Shown: in pieces, positions 25,374 to 34,218 of the stretch
Position numbering within the stretch: the stretch's first letter is position 1
How the letters are laid out: every line of letters begins with the position of its first letter
Assembly (NCBI RefSeq): GCF_900198195.1
Contig: NZ_LT899436.1
Span: 310,001-374,000 of the forward strand
DNA: 64,000 nt
Direction: 5' to 3'
Source: Tenacibaculum jejuense
Lineage (GTDB): Bacteria; Bacteroidota; Bacteroidia; Flavobacteriales; Flavobacteriaceae
Notes under the pieces: generated by a model
Seen by the model: the letters and a program-made list of their open reading frames with translations, nothing else
Database searches by the model: none
Told to the model about the DNA's origin: nothing
Program-made: the position numbers and the translations under genes

Positions 25374-25544
25374 ATGTTCGGTACTATCAATACTATCATA
25401 GTTTTAGATAAGATTATAGGAATAATATACACATTGATAGACTCAGTAGCACCTTCTTTTAGAAGCTATTGTAAAAAAAGAATTAGAAGGGATTACGTCC
25501 TAAATGCTTTTCAAAGACTAAAAGAAAGTTTTTGTAAAAGGTAA
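25374..25544 (+). CDS. Doubtful small ORF in a 431-base gap
   Basis: A 56-codon frame (MFGTINTIIVLDKIIGI..., ending KESFCKR) lies in the 25191-25621 gap. It has a hydrophobic N-terminal half and a very basic second half (KKRIRRD), which could be a small membrane peptide or the end of a decayed gene. I see no ribosome binding site or promoter, and composition is like the surroundings. Apart from this the gap holds nothing I can identify. Confidence 0.2.
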   Translation: MFGTINTIIVLDKIIGIIYTLIDSVAPSFRSYCKKRIRRDYVLNAFQRLKESFCKR

Positions 25545-25621
25545 GTTTAAGCGTGAGTAATCCTATCTTTTTTACTATTTAACAATCTTATGTAGGTTGT
25601 TAGTCATAATGAAATCATACA

Positions 25622-27118
25622 TTATTGTTTCAAAAAATTGTTTAAAACATCGGCTATTTTACGATTATCAGAAAGTTGTGGGATTTTGTTTTGTCCGCCG
25701 AATTTACCTATCGATTTCATATATTCATGAAAACCACCTTTTTTAACTTTTCGAATCAGTAATGGACGTAATACTTTTCCTTCAATTAAATCTTGATAAT
25801 AAATATTTTGTTGCTGCATAGAAGTATCAATTTTTGCAGCCATTTCATCTAAATTTTCGGGTTCATTTTCAAACTCAATAAACCACTCGTGATATGGTAA
25901 TCCAGACTCTGGATTTACCTGTGGAGCTACAGTAAATTCACTTACATTCACATTTGTTCCAACAATAGCATCGTTTAATGCTTTTTCAACTTCTTTACCA
26001 ATAACATGCTCACCAAAAGCAGAAATAAAATGCTTAATTCTTCCAGTAACTTTTATTCGATATGGAGCTAGAGAAGTAAATTCAACAGTATCTCCAATAT
26101 TGTATCCCCAAAGTCCTGCAGTTGTATTTAAAATGATAACATAGTTTACACCCAATTGTACGTCTTTTAAGGAAATACGCGTTGGATTTTCATCAAAGAA
26201 TTCAGTAGCAGGAATAAACTCGTAAAAAATACCAGAATCAAGCTGTAATAGCATTCCTTTTTCTTTTTGAGAATCTTGAAATGCAATAAAACCTTCAGAA
26301 GCTGGATATAGTTCGATATAATCGATTTTTTTACCAATTAAAGCTTCAAATTTATTCTTGTAAGGTTCAAAGTTTACACCGCCGTAAATGAAGAAATTGA
26401 AGTTAGGGAAAATTTCAGAAATTGTTTTTCCTGTTTTATCAATTAACTTTTCAAAATACATTTGAACCCAAGAAGGAATTCCACTAATTACACTCATGTT
26501 TTCAGGTAATGTTTCTTCAACTACCTTATCTACTTTTGTGTCCCAATCTTCAATACAATTTGTTTCCCAACTTGGTAATCTATTTTTCAATAAATAATTA
26601 GGGACATAATGCGCTACAATTCCGCTTAAACGACCTAACTTAATTCCATTCATATCTTCAAGAACTGGACTTCCTTGTAAAAAGATCATTTTTCCATTTA
26701 CAAAAGAAGCATCCTTAGTTTCGTTGATATAAAATAACAAAACATTTCGTGCCGATTTAATATGTGTTGGCATCGATTCTTTAGTGATTGGAATATATTT
26801 TGCACCAGATGTTGTTCCAGATGTTTTAGCAAAGTAGATTGGTTTTCCTTTCCATAAAATATTTTCTTCACCAGCAACCATTCTATCTACATAAGGACGT
26901 AAACCTTCATAATCGTTAACAGGAACACGTTTTTTAAAATCTTCATAAGAATTAATCGAAACAAAGTCATGATCTTTTCCAAAGGCAGTTTTACATCCTT
27001 CAGAAATTAAATATTGAAAAACTTTATCTTGAGTTTTAATTGGTTTAGAAGCCCATTTTCTTACTTGTTTTACCGCTCGTTTTGCGAAAGGAATAGCTAA
27101 TAAAGATTTTAATGACAT
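25622..27118 (-). CDS. GH3 auxin-responsive promoter family protein
   Basis: 498 residues, the usual size. GH3 proteins are acyl-adenylating enzymes; the AMP-binding motif 'AKTSGTTSGAKYIPIT' is at about 106-121, and 'YGGVNFEPYKNKFEALIGK' and 'LNTTAGLWGYNIGDTVEF' match the family core. In plants they conjugate hormones to amino acids; the substrate in Bacteroidota is unknown. It follows the M23 peptidase gene by 46 bases, at the end of the conserved yicC-gmk-nadD-M23 block. Confidence 0.9.
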   Translation of the reverse strand: MSLKSLLAIPFAKRAVKQVRKWASKPIKTQDKVFQYLISEGCKTAFGKDHDFVSINSYEDFKKRVPVNDYEGLRPYVDRMVAGEENILWKGKPIYFAKTSGTTSGAKYIPITKESMPTHIKSARNVLLFYINETKDASFVNGKMIFLQGSPVLEDMNGIKLGRLSGIVAHYVPNYLLKNRLPSWETNCIEDWDTKVDKVVEETLPENMSVISGIPSWVQMYFEKLIDKTGKTISEIFPNFNFFIYGGVNFEPYKNKFEALIGKKIDYIELYPASEGFIAFQDSQKEKGMLLQLDSGIFYEFIPATEFFDENPTRISLKDVQLGVNYVIILNTTAGLWGYNIGDTVEFTSLAPYRIKVTGRIKHFISAFGEHVIGKEVEKALNDAIVGTNVNVSEFTVAPQVNPESGLPYHEWFIEFENEPENLDEMAAKIDTSMQQQNIYYQDLIEGKVLRPLLIRKVKKGGFHEYMKSIGKFGGQNKIPQLSDNRKIADVLNNFLKQ

Positions 27119-27164
27119 AGAGTTTTATTTTGCTTGAAGCTTGAAGATTTTTACTTCTAAATTA

Positions 27165-28031
27165 TTACTGAAAGTTAATATAGCTTGTTGGATTTACAGG
27201 ATAACCATTGTTCCATAACTCAAAATGAAGATGAGGCCCAGTTGTTAATTCACCTGTAGAACCTACACTAGCAATAACTTCACCAGATTTTACAAAGTCA
27301 CCTTGTTGTTTTAGTAATTGTCCGTTATGTTTATATACAGAAACATAATTATTAGCATGTTGTACTGTAATGATATAACCAGTTTCTGCCGTCCATCCAG
27401 AAAGAATAACGGTTCCATCTGCAATTGATTTCACAGGAGTTCCTGTTTTGGCGACAATATCTATAGCGAAATGTTTGTTGGCTGCATTAAAAGATTGTGT
27501 TACATTTCCGGTAATTGGAGCAAAGAATACAATTTTAGCTTTGTTTGCTGTTCCAGCTGATAACGCATAACGATCTTTACGTTCTATTTCTTCTCTAAAT
27601 TGTAAATCTTGTTCTGTAGCTTCTAGTTTTTCATAATCGATAGCAGCTTTGTCTGCTTCGTTTCTAATAGAGTCAATAGCTTCTGGTTTTATATCGCCAG
27701 TTAAAACCGGACGAATAGCTTGAGTGAATTTTTCTAAAACTGCTAAACGGATACGAAGTGAATCTGCTTTATAAGTTAATCGGCTTGCGTCTTTTTTAAG
27801 TTTTGTTGAAGAATAGCCAGGAATATATTCTTTTAAAGAAGTAAACGCGATTAAAAACGTAGTAAGTGTAATTAACAGAATAGAAAAAATACCGCCGAAT
27901 ACAAAAACATTTAAACGCGATAATTTTAATGAAAAACGTTCCTGAAACGTATCTTCATTTAAAACTACCAATCTGTATTTATCGGTCAGTTTTTGTTTTA
28001 ACTTACTCGGTTTTTTCTTGTTTTTAGCCAC
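27165..28031 (-). CDS. M23 family murein peptidase
   Basis: 288 residues: a cytoplasmic basic N-terminus, one membrane helix (about 42-65), a coiled-coil stretch (75-155) and a LytM/M23 domain (165-285) with His187 and Asp191 in 'KHFAIDIV', then His267 and His269 in 'GPHLHFELW'. All zinc ligands are in place, so it is likely an active endopeptidase or cell-division/envelope hydrolase facing the periplasm. The start is GTG at 28031. A TATATTTG box at 28059-28052 gives it a possible promoter separate from nadD. Confidence 0.9.
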   Translation of the reverse strand: MAKNKKKPSKLKQKLTDKYRLVVLNEDTFQERFSLKLSRLNVFVFGGIFSILLITLTTFLIAFTSLKEYIPGYSSTKLKKDASRLTYKADSLRIRLAVLEKFTQAIRPVLTGDIKPEAIDSIRNEADKAAIDYEKLEATEQDLQFREEIERKDRYALSAGTANKAKIVFFAPITGNVTQSFNAANKHFAIDIVAKTGTPVKSIADGTVILSGWTAETGYIITVQHANNYVSVYKHNGQLLKQQGDFVKSGEVIASVGSTGELTTGPHLHFELWNNGYPVNPTSYINFQ

Positions 28032-28051
28032 GAATACTAGGTTTGGATTCT

Positions 28052-28059
28052 CAAATATA
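28052..28059 (-). promoter_or_regulatory. M23 peptidase promoter, -7 box TATATTTG
   Basis: TATATTTG (minus strand) matches TAnnTTTG, 20 nt before the GTG start; a TTG about 16 nt further upstream may be the -33 element. It sits in the gap just after nadD. Confidence 0.5.
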
Positions 28060-28078
28060 CAACGAAAAAATAGGACAA

Positions 28079-28663
28079 CTATTTTTTATAAAAGTTCATC
28101 TCGTCTATGTATTGCCAAACTTCAGCAGTAAGTAATGGTTTAATATTTTTATTTTCCTTTATGGCATTACGAATCATTGTAGAAGAAATCTCAACAATTG
28201 GAGCATTTACACGATGAATTTTCGGATGATTATCAAATTGAGTTTCTACTTTTCCTTCAGAAATTCTTGGATAAACATATACATTATGATCTTGTAAAAT
28301 TACTTCGTAGTTTTTCCATTTATGAAGACTTTTTAAATTGTCTTCTCCCATAATTAAACTGAAGTTGTTATCAGGATATTTATCAGAAATATGTGCTAAA
28401 GTATGAACTGTATAATTCGGCTGAGGTAATTTAAATTCTATATCTGAAGGAGAAATTTTATCGTAATCTTCCGTAGCTTTAAACACCATTTCTAAACGAT
28501 GATGATTATCAAGAAGAGAGCTTTTTTTCTTGAAAGGATTGTGAGGTGTAACAACCATCCAGATTTCATCCAAATCAGAGTTTTCTACCATATGATTGGC
28601 AATAATTAAATGCCCAATATGAATAGGATTAAATGTTCCGAAATATAACCCAATGTTTTTCAT
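28079..28663 (-). CDS. nadD: Nicotinate-nucleotide adenylyltransferase NadD
   Basis: 194 residues. The nucleotidyltransferase signature GTFNPIHIGH is at 9-18 (His15, His18), and ISSTMIR at about 159-165 matches the C-terminal (H/S)STxxR motif. It makes deamido-NAD from nicotinate mononucleotide and ATP in NAD synthesis. It starts 16 bases after gmk in the conserved flavobacterial yicC-gmk-nadD run, so it is very probably co-transcribed with them. Confidence 0.95.
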   Translation of the reverse strand: MKNIGLYFGTFNPIHIGHLIIANHMVENSDLDEIWMVVTPHNPFKKKSSLLDNHHRLEMVFKATEDYDKISPSDIEFKLPQPNYTVHTLAHISDKYPDNNFSLIMGEDNLKSLHKWKNYEVILQDHNVYVYPRISEGKVETQFDNHPKIHRVNAPIVEISSTMIRNAIKENKNIKPLLTAEVWQYIDEMNFYKK

Positions 28664-28679
28664 GAACTCTTTTTGACTT

Positions 28680-29270
28680 CTAATTTTTATCTAAACCAAT
28701 AAAGTCTGAAACCAGATCTTCTGCTTCTTGTAAAGCTGTACTTAAATCGTAGTTTTTAATAATAGTATCAAACTGAGGCGCAGTAGCTAATTCAACAGAA
28801 GCTTTAGCAATTCGCATGTTGATTTTATCTTCGCTTTCTGTTTTTCTTTCCTTTAAGCGTCTTTTTAATTCATCAACACTTGGTGGTTTTACAAAAACAG
28901 CTAATGTTTCTTCAGGAAATTTCTTTTTAATACGTAATCCACCAGCAACATCGATATCAAAAATCACATGTTTTCCTTCAGACCAAATACGTTCTACCTC
29001 TGTTTTTAAAGTTCCGTAGAAGTTTTCAGTATATACTTCTTCCCACTCTAGGAATTCTTCAGATTTTATTTTCTGAATAAATTCATCTCTCGAGATAAAA
29101 TAATAATCAATTCCGTCTTTTTCTTCTCCACGTGGAGCTCTAGAAGTAGCAGAAATTGAAAACTCTAAATTAAAGCGTTCCTGTGCTAATAAATGACGAA
29201 CAATTGTTGTTTTACCAGATCCAGAAGGTGCCGAAAACACAAATAATTTTCCTTGAAACTCTTTCGCCAT
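28680..29270 (-). CDS. gmk: Guanylate kinase
   Basis: 196 residues. P-loop 'FSAPSGSGKTTIVRHLL' at 12-28, the GMP-binding region 'SISATSRAPRGEEKDGIDYY' at 38-57, and the lid 'RLKERKTESEDKINMRI' near 137-153. It phosphorylates GMP to GDP. Its ATG shares its first base with the last base of the yicC stop codon, so translation is coupled. Confidence 0.96.
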   Translation of the reverse strand: MAKEFQGKLFVFSAPSGSGKTTIVRHLLAQERFNLEFSISATSRAPRGEEKDGIDYYFISRDEFIQKIKSEEFLEWEEVYTENFYGTLKTEVERIWSEGKHVIFDIDVAGGLRIKKKFPEETLAVFVKPPSVDELKRRLKERKTESEDKINMRIAKASVELATAPQFDTIIKNYDLSTALQEAEDLVSDFIGLDKN

Positions 29271-30136
29271 TATAATACGTTTAATATTTGTTCTTTAATT
29301 TTTTCTAACTCGTCTTTCATTTGAATCACTACTTTTTGTAACGGAGCATAGTTTGCTTTCGATCCAGTAGTATTAATTTCTCTTCCAATTTCTTGAACGA
29401 TAAATCCTAATTTTTTTCCGTTAGAGTCACTAGTATCTAAAGTTTGTAAGAAGTAATCTAAGTGATTTGCTAAACGCACTTTTTCTTCGTTAATGTCTAA
29501 CTTTTCTAAATAGTAAATTAATTCTTGTTCAAATCGGTTTTCATCAACTTCAACTTTTAATTCATCTAAAGCTTTTCCTAAACGTTGTTTTACGTTTTCA
29601 ATTCTTTCACCGTCCATTTCATGAACTTGAGCCAAACAACTTTTAATATTGGTAATACGTTGTTTAAAGTCGTTTTCTAATGAAGCAGCTTCATCAGTTC
29701 TATATTGAACAATATCTTTTAAAGCAGTATCGATATGATTTTCAATTTCACTCCATTCATTTTCATCTAGTTCTTCACGCTCAGTTTTTAAAGCATCTGG
29801 CATACGAACTGCCATTTCTAATAACTTTACATCATCTGAAGTACCAACAACTACAATATCTCTAAGTTGATCGATATATTTATTTACAACAGCTTTATTT
29901 ATAGAAGAAGAAGTTTCATCAGCAGTGATTTCAACATAAATAGAAAAATCAACTTTACCTCTTACTAATGCTGAAGCAAGTTTTTTTCTGATACTTAATT
30001 CTTTCTCTTTGTAGTATGAAGGAATACGGGTATTGATATCTAAATTTTTGCTATTAAGTGATTTAATCTCAATAGTTACTTTTTTAGTAGGAAGTTGTAA
30101 TACGGATTTACCGTATCCTGTCATTGATTGAATCAT
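29270..30136 (-). CDS. yicC: YicC/YloC family endoribonuclease
   Basis: 288 residues, start 'MIQSMTGYGK' and end 'MKDELEKIKEQILNVL' exactly as in the family, with 'GFIVQEIGREINTTGSKAN' near residue 245. YicC proteins are now regarded as hexameric RNA endonucleases. It leads the yicC-gmk-nadD block. A near-consensus box TATCTTTA lies at 30164-30157, 20 nt upstream of the ATG. Confidence 0.92.
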   Translation of the reverse strand: MIQSMTGYGKSVLQLPTKKVTIEIKSLNSKNLDINTRIPSYYKEKELSIRKKLASALVRGKVDFSIYVEITADETSSSINKAVVNKYIDQLRDIVVVGTSDDVKLLEMAVRMPDALKTEREELDENEWSEIENHIDTALKDIVQYRTDEAASLENDFKQRITNIKSCLAQVHEMDGERIENVKQRLGKALDELKVEVDENRFEQELIYYLEKLDINEEKVRLANHLDYFLQTLDTSDSNGKKLGFIVQEIGREINTTGSKANYAPLQKVVIQMKDELEKIKEQILNVL

Positions 30137-30166
30137 AGGTTGTTTTTAATTGGCTGTAAAGATACA

Positions 30167-31066
30167 TTATTTGCTTGTACTCTCGGCAGTTTGTTTAGAA
30201 ACCAAGTACACACCTGCAAATATTAAAATACTCGCTAAAATTTTAATCGTATTTAATTGATCACTTCCTACCAATAATGCATAAATACTAGCGACAACAG
30301 GTTGTAAATAAATGAAAACACTTACTGTCGTTGGTTTTAATTTGGATAATGCAAAAAGGTTGAAAAGATATGTGATACAAGAAGCAAAAATAACTACGAA
30401 TCCAATTCTTAAATAGCCAGATATTGGAATAATTGTCCATTGTACTTCTGAGAATTCAGCTATTCCAAAAGGAAACACAAAAATACATCCGAAGAAATAT
30501 AGCCATCTGATAAATGTAACCGGTTTATATTTTGCAACGACTTTTTTAACAATAACCAAATACATTCCATAGGATGCGGCATTTATAAACACCAAGAAAT
30601 TTCCTAACATCATATTTTTAGCATCTGCTCCGGGTTCAGTTCCGTAAACAATAAGAACGACTGCACCGATTAATCCGATAATAACACCAATGATTTTGGT
30701 TAATGTTGGACGTTCTTTAATTAAAATACTCGAAAAAATAAGCACTAAAATAGGTGAAGTTACCATCATTACAGATGCACTAATTGGTGTTGTATAATTT
30801 AAACCTTTAAAAAAGGTAAGCATGTTTAATGCAATACCGAAGAAAGCTGATAAGGCAATGGTTTTATAATCACCTTTTTCAATTTTATCGTTTTTAATAA
30901 ATAAACTTAAAAACCAAAATACAGCAGCAGCTCCGAATACTCTAAGAAAGATAAAACCAAATGGTTTTACATAGTGAGGCATTACTTCTTTGGCTACGGT
31001 AAAAGTAACTCCGTAAATAATAGTAACAATAGAAACTGCTAATAACGCTATAACTCTAGTGTTCAT
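30167..31066 (-). CDS. EamA/DMT family transporter
   Basis: 299 residues with about ten hydrophobic segments and the two EamA half-repeats ('VTIIYGVTFTVAKEVMPHYV' in the first, 'NFLVFINAASYGMYLVIVKK' in the second). It exports or imports small metabolites across the inner membrane; the substrate cannot be told from sequence. It lies 30 bases upstream of yicC on the same strand, so it may share its transcript. Confidence 0.88.
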   Translation of the reverse strand: MNTRVIALLAVSIVTIIYGVTFTVAKEVMPHYVKPFGFIFLRVFGAAAVFWFLSLFIKNDKIEKGDYKTIALSAFFGIALNMLTFFKGLNYTTPISASVMMVTSPILVLIFSSILIKERPTLTKIIGVIIGLIGAVVLIVYGTEPGADAKNMMLGNFLVFINAASYGMYLVIVKKVVAKYKPVTFIRWLYFFGCIFVFPFGIAEFSEVQWTIIPISGYLRIGFVVIFASCITYLFNLFALSKLKPTTVSVFIYLQPVVASIYALLVGSDQLNTIKILASILIFAGVYLVSKQTAESTSK

Positions 31067-31163
31067 TTTATTCGTTTATTTGAATTAAGCGGCAAAGGTC
31101 GAACAATTTTTTAATTAGCAAGTTGAAATGTTTGAATATTAACTAGAAGATGTTTAGTTGTTA

Positions 31164-31535
31164 CTATTCTTTAGGTTTTCTCAGAATTTTCTCCATTTTA
31201 CGTCCTTTAGCTAATTCATCTATTAGTTTATCTAAGTATCGAGCTTGTTGAGTTAACTTGTTTGTGATTTCTTCAACTCGATATCCGCAGATTACACCTT
31301 TAATTAAATCAGCATTCGGATTTAGATTCGCTCTTTCAAAGAAAGTTTTAAACGTTACTTTTTCATCAATCAAACCTTGTATCTCTTCAGATGAAAATCC
31401 AGTTAACCATGTAATTACTTCATGTAATTCTTCTGTAGTCCTCTCTTTTTTCTCGATTTTATTTACGTAATGCGGATAAACAGAAGCGAATGTCATATTT
31501 GCAATTCTTTCGTCGTGATGTGCAGTTGATTTCAT
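31164..31535 (-). CDS. DUF2200 domain protein
   Basis: 123 residues. 'DERIANMTFASVYPHYVNKI' (8-27), 'ITWLTGFSSEEI' and 'GVICGYRVEEI' are hallmarks of DUF2200, a small family of unknown function, helical and without signal peptide. Here the last part (KLIDELAKGRKMEKILRKP) is basic and helical. It lies downstream of alkB on the same strand, separated from it by an 11-bp inverted repeat. Confidence 0.85.
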   Translation of the reverse strand: MKSTAHHDERIANMTFASVYPHYVNKIEKKERTTEELHEVITWLTGFSSEEIQGLIDEKVTFKTFFERANLNPNADLIKGVICGYRVEEITNKLTQQARYLDKLIDELAKGRKMEKILRKPKE

Positions 31536-31552
31536 GATGTAGAAAATTAAAA

Positions 31553-31594
31553 TTCAGGAAAATAAGATAAAATAAATTATTTAATTTTCCTGAA
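31553..31594 (-). terminator. Inverted repeat overlapping the end of the AlkB-like gene
   Basis: TTCAGGAAAAT (31553-31563) and ATTTTCCTGAA (31584-31594) are a perfect 11-bp inverted repeat with a 20-base loop. On the minus strand T-rich sequence follows, so it may end the alkB transcript. The loop is long, so this is uncertain. Confidence 0.4.
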
Positions 31595-32095
31595 AGTTAA
31601 ACTAATTCTTCCTAAATCGGTATTTGTTTTTGGAATTGCATGTTGCCATTCTTCTTGAACTGCATCGGTCATATAAAATAAAGAGCCAGAAGTTAAAAGA
31701 TAATCTTTAGTAACTTCTTTTGCATTAATTCTTCTGAATCGAAGTGTACGGGTTTCACCTAAAGAAATAATTACAACACCAGTATTTTCATAAAGAATAT
31801 CGGTTTGATCTGAATGAAATCCCATACTAGATTTTCCATCTAAATAATAATTAAGTAAACAATTATTAGGTGTGAAACCTAACTCTTCTTCAATGCTTGC
31901 AATAATAGTTTTTAGTTCGGGAATAAACTCTTGATCTGGATAACTAATTTGTGAATAATTGTAAGCAACGCCATAACTAGCTGTTTTTCTTGCAGTCATT
32001 CTTTCATCCCAATTTATATTTGTAATGAAATGATGAAATAACTGGTCTGAATTTAAAATCCAATTTTCAATATATGTAATACCTTTGACCATCAT
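31577..32095 (-). CDS. AlkB-like 2-oxoglutarate/Fe(II) dioxygenase
   Basis: 172 residues. Iron ligands His94 and Asp96 (MGFHSDQTD) and His152 (WQHAIP), with the 2-oxoglutarate arginines in 'LGRISLTFRKIK' (Arg163, Arg169). This matches short ALKBH2/3-like AlkB proteins that demethylate 1-methyladenine and 3-methylcytosine in DNA or RNA. The ATG overlaps the stop of the upstream alpha/beta hydrolase by one base. Confidence 0.88.
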   Translation of the reverse strand: MMVKGITYIENWILNSDQLFHHFITNINWDERMTARKTASYGVAYNYSQISYPDQEFIPELKTIIASIEEELGFTPNNCLLNYYLDGKSSMGFHSDQTDILYENTGVVIISLGETRTLRFRRINAKEVTKDYLLTSGSLFYMTDAVQEEWQHAIPKTNTDLGRISLTFRKIK

Positions 32096-32952
32096 TATTG
32101 AATCATTTTTAAGAAGTGATTTACATACTCCTTTTCATGATTGTAAATTCCTCTAATATGTTTACCATTTATATCCCAAAAAACGCTGTTATTTTTAGGA
32201 GCATTTTTATAAAGTTTCTTTCCTAGTTCATATCTAACTTGTTTGTCAGTTTTACTATGCGCAATTACAATAGGTATCTTTAAGTTTTTGATTTCTTCTT
32301 CTGCAGGAAAATCATTATTCATGATGACAGGAATTAACCATTTAAAGTTTTCTAAATGTAAAGCTCTCGCATATTCTTTACCAATATCAGGAAAAGAACT
32401 AAAAGTTCCTTCTAATAATAAACCTTCAATTTTATTTTCTCTTTTATTAGCGGTCATCGTCGCAAATGCGCCACCAAGTGATTGTCCCCAAATTACAATA
32501 GGTTTCTCTTTTACATTTGGTAGAGCTGCGATTTTATCAAACATAGTTAAAGCATCTTCCTGTATAATAGTAGAGTTTTTTGCTTCACCTGTAGATTTTC
32601 CAAAGTCTCTACGTTCGTAGCAAAAGATTTGAAATCCTTTATCTAACAAGGGTTGATACGATTTTTGAACCGACATTAAATGCATTCCTTTTCCTGAAAA
32701 ATGGAAGATTGTTCCAATTGTAGGAATAGAGTCTGGTTTAAAAAGTGCTGCGTGAATTTTGGTGTTTTCAGCAATATCAAAATAAAATTCTTCATGATTA
32801 AAATCAGATTTGAACTCGCTGTATTCTAATCCATTTACATGATAAATCATAGCATCAGAAAATCGTGAGAATCTTAAGAATAAAAGGCCTACGATAATAA
32901 TGGTAACTATTACAATTAGAAACCATTTTAAAATTTTTAAAATCTTAGTCAT
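32095..32952 (-). CDS. Membrane-anchored alpha/beta hydrolase
   Basis: 285 residues. An N-terminal membrane helix (about 8-26), then an alpha/beta-hydrolase fold with nucleophile Ser158 in GQSLGG, an acid in 'IAHSKTDKQV' and His in 'NGKHIRGIYNHE'. This resembles the BAAT/DUF-type serine hydrolases that sit in the envelope; the substrate is unknown. Stop and start overlap with the AlkB gene by one base, so the pair is an operon. A second such hydrolase is at 57.3-58.1 kb. Confidence 0.85.
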   Translation of the reverse strand: MTKILKILKWFLIVIVTIIIVGLLFLRFSRFSDAMIYHVNGLEYSEFKSDFNHEEFYFDIAENTKIHAALFKPDSIPTIGTIFHFSGKGMHLMSVQKSYQPLLDKGFQIFCYERRDFGKSTGEAKNSTIIQEDALTMFDKIAALPNVKEKPIVIWGQSLGGAFATMTANKRENKIEGLLLEGTFSSFPDIGKEYARALHLENFKWLIPVIMNNDFPAEEEIKNLKIPIVIAHSKTDKQVRYELGKKLYKNAPKNNSVFWDINGKHIRGIYNHEKEYVNHFLKMIQ

Positions 32953-33002
32953 TGAAAGTTTTTTTAGTAGGACAGGTAAACTTTAAAATAGGTTACAAAA
33001 AA

Positions 33003-33593
33003 TTATGCCTTTACTACTTTTGTTTTTGAAAAAGTATCATGCCAACCAGAATCTTCGGCACCTAAAAAAGAAAAACCTTCAAAAGGTATTAGTCTACACA
33101 AAGAACGCATTACAATTACACTAAAGTTCGGTTTTTCACCATCAAGGGTAACTACTTTTGTTTTCGTAATATATTTACCTATAGTTCTTCCTGAACTTGC
33201 TTCAAAAGAAACATAGTAAATCATATTTATAAAAGCACCTAAAGCATACTCAAAAAGTAAAATTTTACTTGTGTTTGTAGAATAAATTAAATCAGGAGCA
33301 ATATTAACTAATATCGGTCCAATCATTAAACCAATCAAGTAACCCAGTATATAAATAAAAATAAGATCAAGTAGATAATTTGCCAATCGGATTCCTTTAC
33401 CAACAGTTTCATGAATATTTTCAAACTCTTGAAAAATAATTTCATTTTTTAAGGTTATATCTTCATCAAAAGAATCGCATGAGTTTTCAAAGTTAGCAGG
33501 AGCATTAGTTAGTCCGCAAACAATTCCTTGTTTAAAATCTAATTTTTGATTTTTACAAATCTTACAGAAGCTTAAACGTTCTTCTCTAGTCAT
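33003..33593 (-). CDS. RDD family membrane protein with N-terminal Cys4 knuckle
   Basis: 196 residues. Residues 9-40 contain Cys10, Cys13, Cys26 and Cys39, likely a zinc knuckle. The rest is an RDD domain with three hydrophobic helices (about 72-95, 112-130, 150-165): 'GIRLANYLLDLIFIYILGYL' and 'SGRTIGKYITKTKVV'. RDD proteins are small membrane proteins, some proposed to be ion exchangers. The zinc knuckle is a flavobacterial feature that I cannot interpret. A TACTTTTG promoter box lies 32 nt upstream of the ATG. Confidence 0.8.
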   Translation of the reverse strand: MTREERLSFCKICKNQKLDFKQGIVCGLTNAPANFENSCDSFDEDITLKNEIIFQEFENIHETVGKGIRLANYLLDLIFIYILGYLIGLMIGPILVNIAPDLIYSTNTSKILLFEYALGAFINMIYYVSFEASSGRTIGKYITKTKVVTLDGEKPNFSVIVMRSLCRLIPFEGFSFLGAEDSGWHDTFSKTKVVKA

Positions 33594-33625
33594 AGTTTTT
33601 CAATTTTATAAATTATATAGCGGGG

Positions 33626-33633
33626 CAAAAGTA
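33626..33633 (-). promoter_or_regulatory. RDD gene promoter, -7 box TACTTTTG
   Basis: TACTTTTG on the minus strand matches TAnnTTTG, about 32 nt before the RDD gene's ATG. A -33 box is not obvious. Confidence 0.45.
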
Positions 33634-33648
33634 GTAAAATATAGAAAG

Positions 33649-34194
33649 TTAAATTTTACTTTTTATAAATTTTGAGTACGCTTCTATTTTTTGTAATAAT
33701 CTGTTATTCAGACAATCATTTTTACCACTCAATTCGTTTGAAATTAATTGGGCTTCCTTTAAATAGTTTTCAATTTTATTTTGATTCCAATGTTTTGGTG
33801 GTTCCTGTAAGTTCGTAATTCGATCAGCTATTTTAACAATACCAATTTCTTTAGATAGTTTATTAATTCTATCTAAACTATCACGCATCCGTTTTTCTTT
33901 GGTGCTTAATTTTTCATCTTTTGTGAGTGCTAAAACACCTTCAGCTACAGCTTTTCCGAAGTTTAATGAAATTTCTTCAAAACTAGTATCAGTATCTTCA
34001 ATAGTATCATGAAGAATAGCAGTTTGTACCGCTAAGTTTATGTCAAAAGAATTATCATAATTATGAGCAATAATAACTTCCATCACTACATTAGAAATAT
34101 GTAATAAGTAATTTGCTTTAGTTCCAGGAACTTGTTGGTTACAATGTTTTTCCCCCGCAAATTTCATGGCGTTTTGATATAGTTCTTGAATCAT
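33649..34194 (-). CDS. HD-domain protein, likely small alarmone hydrolase
   Basis: 181 residues forming a single HD phosphohydrolase domain: 'LLHISNVVMEVI' (His31), 'AILHDTIEDT' with the HD pair (54-63) and ED, and 'VKIADRITNLQEPP' with the last Asp. This is the pattern of the (p)ppGpp hydrolase half of RelA/SpoT proteins; standing alone it fits MESH1-like small alarmone hydrolases that degrade (p)ppGpp. There is no synthetase or TGS domain, so it is not a full Rel. Dephosphorylation of another nucleotide cannot be excluded. Confidence 0.8.
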   Translation of the reverse strand: MIQELYQNAMKFAGEKHCNQQVPGTKANYLLHISNVVMEVIIAHNYDNSFDINLAVQTAILHDTIEDTDTSFEEISLNFGKAVAEGVLALTKDEKLSTKEKRMRDSLDRINKLSKEIGIVKIADRITNLQEPPKHWNQNKIENYLKEAQLISNELSGKNDCLNNRLLQKIEAYSKFIKSKI

Positions 34195-34218
34195 TTATTG
34201 TGGAAAAGAAAGTTGTTC

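Noticed and set aside
25374..25544. A firm small gene in the 25.2-25.6 kb gap
   Set aside because: No ribosome binding site, promoter or family pattern; listed only as doubtful.
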